NCBI GenBank assembly: GCA_973895155.1
Contig: OZ316891.1
Location: 19,344,001-19,408,000 of the forward strand
Source: Marsupella aquatica
Lineage: Eukaryota; Marchantiophyta
DNA length: 64,000 bases
Direction: 5' to 3'
In this document: positions 58,693 to 64,000 of the stretch, piece after piece
Layout: each line of letters starts with the position of its first letter
How positions within the stretch are numbered: the stretch's first letter is position 1
The notes under the pieces: model-generated
Database searches by the model: none
The model's input: the letters and a program-made list of their open reading frames with translations, nothing else
What the model was told of the DNA's origin: nothing
Position numbers and translations under genes: made by a program

Positions 58693-61600
58693 ATGGGGGA
58701 AACTCATCTGAAGAGCATACTGAAAAATAGATGGCTGGGATTGTGCCTTGGAATGTGGATGCAAGGCTGCGGAGGAATATCTTATGTGTTCTCGCTCTAT
58801 TCTGCCGATTTGAAGCATAGTCTTGGCTACAATCAGGAAATGATCGATGGGTTGGGCACATCGAAGGATATCGGTGGCAATGTAGGCATAGTGTCTGGTC
58901 TCCTCATCGATGTAACGTCCGCTTGGTTCGTGCTTCTCGTCGGTGGATTGATGCATTTTGTCTTCTACACCATGGTACAATGCCGACCCTTGTGATGTAT
59001 TAATGCTTTAGTTACTCGGGTCCTTTCTGATTTTAGATCCGTCCAAGTCCGAACATGTCCATCTTCCTATCCCCTGTATATTTGTGAAGCACTAGAAAAT
59101 TCGTAATGCATTCATTCAAAGATAGTGTCTCCATCGGAATGTACAGCTCGCAGGCTTATGTTCCATTTTTTAGTTTTGGTACCTCTTTTTAGTTACCATG
59201 ATCTCAATTGGGTCAAGTTCTCTATTTTGCACGATTGGGGGTTACGGCAGGGATCCATGCATTTTCGTGAATCCCGCAAAATGCCACAGCCCCGCTGTTT
59301 GGGATTCTAGACCTTGCTCGGACCTACCACTATTTCAGTCCGTCCCAGGGCGTGCATGATTGATTGCCTATTAAGCGTCCTTTCCATATGCGGAGATACC
59401 TAGACACGCCTGCACCCAATTTGTCCATTGCCAGTCCAAGGTTTATTTTGTAGTGAAGTCCCAATTAGATAAAGTCAGCGGCCAAGGTAGCTCTAGCGCC
59501 ACTTCTCCGTTGCCCTTAAAGAGAGGAGTGGCTTCATCGTATTGCAATTCACTCTAGCTCGTTTCCTCGACAGTGACGTGTCTGTACAACTTACTCTTAA
59601 TATCTTGAGTGAGCAGCTGAACGTGGTACTCGCCGTAAATTCTCAGCTACTGTAGTTGAGATTCTTAAGTCTGATGGGACACCAGTTGGTTGGATGTGTA
59701 CCAATAGATTGTAACAAATTTGTTTGGGACTTGGGCAGGCATATACAGTCTGGTTGAAGCTGCTGATGGCACTAGCAACTCTACATAGAGTGGTTTCCGC
59801 CTCATGGTATCATATTCTGTTCACTGGCTTTACACAGTCATGAACTTGTTTTGTAGTAACATTAAAAGTCGTCTTAAAAGTCTGTACGGTTCGTTGGCTA
59901 GAAAATGGTAGCTCTTGTTCATTATCTCCCTATGACTCAATGGTCAAAAATTGGAAAGTCGCTGAAAGAGCCAATTCTAGATTTTCATCTCAGTTTTGCA
60001 AACCTTCCTGAGACCTGTTGTCTTTCTTTATCCTTCCCATCCTAGGTACTCAAAGGGAATTGAGTGGTCTTTGCTGGAGTTGCCTCGGTACAGTGTCAGA
60101 TTGCGCTTCAACTCCTGTGGACAGTTTGAAGTCTGATTAAGGTCATTTGGAAACGAAGCCTAGGGAGAACTTCTGGACCCCAGACTACTCAGTGAAATAG
60201 GATTTCTGGCACTTCACATCCTCGAGCATCCTACCTAAAACAATGCTTTGGTTTGGGAGTGACACCTTAACGTCTATCTTTCCTTCTTTGTTTACAGTTT
60301 TCCTGTAGGATGTTTGTAATCTTTTGATTGATGACCTGTTAAGCCTTCGCAATGTGCAGCTCTATCTAGCTGCGACAGGGCAGATTTCACCATCTCATTG
60401 GCAGGTATTATCTTATTTCAATATCTCTCGGCCAGATCGTTAATCGACATGTATATATGATACCGTACCTGTATTTCTATCTTGTGTATGTGGTACTTTG
60501 ATGTTCTTCTTATATGATTTATACTCCGAAGTGGCTGTAGATGTGTCTCATCATCATGCTCGGTACAAACGGAGCGACATGGTTCAATACCGCTGTACTT
60601 GTGACTTGGTACGTTCTTCCTCCTCTTTTGACATTATACTAGGCAGTGAAAATGGAATGCTCTCCTCCGAAATTTTACCACTGGTCTGGTGCGTTGTTAT
60701 GCATCGATAGCTAGTTTATTTTATCTCAGCTTTAACGTGTTTGGGCCAGCCAGGAATTTGAAGGTCGCTACAATGGTCAAGTAGTTTTTGCCAGGTATAG
60801 GGGATATGATGCATTTTTCTAGACCAGATTTATAAGTACGTTTGCTTGAAGATTTGGAAAATATGTCGGTTCACTACATACAATTGTGCACGGTCTTTAG
60901 TGGGCGGCACTCGCTTTTTATTGCTCAGCGGAGGATTCGCTAATGTCCTCGTAAGAAACTGTGGGAGGAATAAACAATGTCCTTGTCTTGTCCAGCATGC
61001 GAAACTTCCCTTCAGATAGGGGTGTTGTTGTTGGTCTTTTGAAGGGCTTTATTGGCCTGAGTGGGGCTATTTTCACCCAGGTGATTTGCTGGTTATCCTT
61101 TCATAGTTTCCTTCGCTTCGACACTGCAAATCTCTCTGTTTCCAAGCCCTCTACCTCATTTCCAATTATCCGTCTAGTGACTTGAATGACTTAAGATTAA
61201 TGTTCTTGACATTTTAATTGTGGTACTTGTATGGCAGGTTTACACAGCGGTTTATGCACCCTCAACTGGACCTTTCCTGCTATTCTGTGCATGCGTACCA
61301 CCAATTATGGCGCTTGTTTCTATGTTTGTGATTCAACCAATCGATACACCAAAACTAAAGGACGAAACTGACAAGCTCAAGTTTAAAATATTATATGTAC
61401 GTATACAAAGCTTTCAAGTATTCACTTGCCTGTATAGGTTTTGTATAAGTTTAGGTACAGTTTCTAACCAGTAATCTATCCTCGTGTGCAGTAGATGTAC
61501 AAGTTTCAATGATTATTGAACAATGACTCTTGATCCCCTCGTTGTACAGGTCGTCGGTTTGGGGCTGGCATTCTACCTGATGGTAGTGATCCTCATTCAG

Positions 61601-64000
61601 GTGTGTGATATGTCTGACATCCTTCACGTTGCGTAGATCTCGAAAGGTTGAAGTGGTCACTGATTTTCTTCCATCTTCCGTTTCCCTTTTTGAACCTGGC
61701 TGTCTTAGGTTTGGGTGATTGCAGTAGATTTAGTTATTGTTCGTGTCAAAGAAGTTCCCGTGTGGTATCCATTTCAAGCACACACCAATGTGTAGTGTCC
61801 GTCGTTTAAGTGTCTAGAAGTGGATCTTATGAGCTTCTGTGGTGGTCTGCAGGACTTCTTTGGGATAAGCAAAAGTGCTAGCAGGTTCTTCATGGTAGTG
61901 ATGGTCGTGATTCTCCTTCTTCCAGGAATTATTCCGGTATGAGTTCTCTTCCATCTGCATTATAAAATCCCGTGGATGTGATTCAAATATTACAAGAGTC
62001 GTAGCGTTAATTCAGTTTTTGAGTCACATTCTCACATCTATGTATCAACTTCTGTCGACCACAGGAGTTTGAACGTGCCTACAGAAGTGCACTCTTTCAA
62101 AAGCCGAACCTTATTCTAGGCTTCCACATTAAATTGATATGCACTCTTTCAAAGTCGAATCTTTTTCCTAGGCTTCCACAATATATTAATATTCCTTATA
62201 GACGTCGATAGAGCATGTCACTCTGCAGGCAGCAGTTGTGGTGGTTGTTTGTTGTGGGTAAGCAACCAAGACAGAAGCAAGTGTTTCGAATTAACTGACC
62301 AAAAGTCTGGTATGTCTGCTAGTGGCGGTGGGGTGCCGGGCAGCAATCGAGGGGATATACAAAATTGTCCACGGAGGTGCACATGACGCACACATCTCCA
62401 GCTATGCACACTCCTCCTAAGCACACTCCTACTAAGCACACACCTACTAAGCACGGAATGGAACCATCACTGATGGCAAAGCTGTCAACAGCTATAGATG
62501 TAACTCCTCGGGGCCATGAGGCTCAAAATGGAGCACTGGACCCATCCTCTAAGCAAAAGATAAGGCTTGGACAAGATCACACACTGTGGCAGGCTTGGAG
62601 TACCCAGGATTATTGGTATGCTTCTTTGAGCTGGACTCATTATCTCCCATGTTGATAGTAATATTGTGAAGAAATGAGAATGCAATAGAACAATTGAGAT
62701 TGTTGTTTGTGCTCTGCAAATGATTGTATTGAATGAATTCCGTTACAATTGAATCTAACTAAGTAGAGGATAATTGTCTAAGGAAGAACTAAGAAGTTAC
62801 ACTACAAGTATGACGTTTACAATCACACACCTCCGTGATAGTAGGAAGGTGTCAGTTCATATCAGCAGATATGACTAGACGTGAGAAGATTTTGACCTCT
62901 GTACCCATCTAGAGAGGGTGACTGCAGTTAATAATCAAGTGATTTGTGACGAAATGGATATCTACTGTCCACGTTGAAGGTCCAGGAAGCAATTTGTGAT
63001 GCATAGTGAGTAAAATTTGAAGTAGAGTTTCGTCGGATTTCATCGCAAAGAAATTCTTCATGTTTGTCTCGTGTCAGACTGTTATTGAATCATTTAGTGC
63101 ATGGATACGAATATCACAACAGTCTGAGATACCGGTCTGTTCTACGGAGTCTGTTCAATAGGAGATATTGACTGATGCTTGTACTTGCTACCTCTTGCAG
63201 GTTGCTTTTCTTTGCAATGGGTTGTGGCACTGGAAGTGGTCTCACTGCTATCAACAACCTAGCTCAGGTAACTTCAAGCTTGTAATGTGACACAGGACGT
63301 CAATGTGGCAAGAAATGCATACGCATGCTAAAGATATTCCGTTATTCTGTATGGAACTAATCAGTTGTCTCTACTGTGCAGATGGCTGAATCATTGGGTT
63401 CTAGGAGCATAGGAGCGTTTGTGGCACTTGTTAGTGTCTGGAATTTCCTGGGACGGATGGCTTCTGGGTATGATCATGTATTTCATTGTTTAGAAAGGAG
63501 TGTCTAGTATAGCGAGAAACCTCCTCAGGCTTTGAGTGGTCTTTTTTCCCGTTCCTTAATCCATTTTCTGATTTGGCTTATGCCTATTGGTTTCTATCCT
63601 TTTCTCCCAGGTATCTATCTGAATATTATATGAAGAACCATGGTACTCCCAGGCCTGTTTTCCTTTTGGCCGTGCAACTTGTTATGGCATGTGGCCACCT
63701 CCTCTTTGCATCGTCAGGTGAAATCAGCACTCTCTGTGGTCACTACTATTAAGAGATATTCAGTCAATGTGGGTTGGTTTTCTGCCCCATAATTGAGTAG
63801 AATGGGTCGCAGAAAGAATTATTTACCAGTTTAGAAGTTCCCCCATTCCCCGCCAACCATTTAGCTATGTGTTACTGCAAACATCTGCCTGAATGCCTAG
63901 ATTCTGAAGGGAGCGGTGTGTTCTTGTTGAAATTCTCACCGTTTGTCAATGATTGTCCTTTGTCAGTTCCCACAATGCTGTACGTTGCTTCCATACTGGT
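58693..64000 (+). CDS. Nodulin-like/MFS transporter (NFD4-like), 3' end outside window
   Basis: Multi-spanning plant membrane protein of the Nodulin-like plus MFS class; the transported substrate is not known. Exons: 58693-58974, 60360-60404, 60541-60608, 60996-61080, 61238-61396, 61550-61600, 61853-61936, probably 62229-62257, about 62352-62615, 63201-63267, 63382-63467, 63611-63717 and 63967 to beyond the edge. Phases agree at all junctions; the 62257/62352 pair is the weakest because its acceptor is GAG. Family signatures are LKNRWLGLCLGMWMQGCGGI with YVFSLYSADLK, LGTNGATWFNTAVLVT, MRNFPSDRGVVVGLLKGFIG and LSGAIFTQ in the first half, and FFAMGCGTGSGLTAINNLAQ, MAESLGSRS and FLGRMASGYLSEYY in the second. 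The linker between halves is hydrophilic and has a small K-H-T-P-T repeat. The start Met begins MGETHLKSILKNRW, as in relatives. Confidence 0.9.

Overview
The window is nuclear DNA of a land plant. Every confident gene has plant-type GT-AG introns, typically 100-400 bp, and the gene content is plant: SPIRAL1-like microtubule protein, ATL-type RING-H2 protein, 2-oxoglutarate/Fe(II) oxygenase, ALDH12-type P5C dehydrogenase, 40S ribosomal protein S21 and a Nodulin-like/MFS transporter. A Ty1/copia retrotransposon and many short tandem duplications lie between genes. Protein style and intron pattern suggest a bryophyte such as a moss, but this is an impression and not proven by the sequence.

Layout. 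1-1.8 kb: repeat-bearing upstream DNA. 1.83-2.48 kb (+): SPIRAL1-like gene, 2 exons. 2.5-8.5 kb: no confident gene, several small duplications. 8.57-10.44 kb (+): tyrosine-recombinase-like gene of the Crypton/DUF3504 type with two phase-matched 3' introns, in-frame stops and altered catalytic positions. This is the most unusual gene here. 10.4-13.8 kb: intergenic. 13.82-14.91 kb (+): intronless ATL RING-H2 gene. 15.7-16.7 kb: tandem repeats. 17.42-22.22 kb (-): 12-exon 2OG-Fe(II) oxygenase with a 20-nt microexon carrying the iron-binding HxD. 24.49-30.14 kb (+): complete 16-exon ALDH12A1-like gene, 553 aa. 33.415-40.179 kb (-): complete-length Copia element with two 344-bp LTRs, initiator-Met-tRNA primer site, polypurine tract, gag with zinc knuckle and pol. 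41.4-46.4 kb (-): 3-exon gene for a 334-aa membrane-anchored protein I do not recognise, with a 3.5-kb repeat-rich intron. 46.4-52.4 kb: mosaic of duplications, minisatellites and a SINE-like segment. 52.59-53.15 kb (+): RPS21, 3 exons, preceded by a near-perfect palindrome of telo-box-like sequence. 53.2-58.7 kb: intergenic with repeats. 58.69 kb to the right edge (+): Nodulin-like/MFS transporter, cut by the window end.

The genes are independent plant loci, not an operon or pathway cluster. Gene models were built by hand from splice sites, reading phase and conserved family sequence. Exon boundaries were checked for phase consistency at every junction except where stated. No searches were run, so family names rest on recognised motifs.
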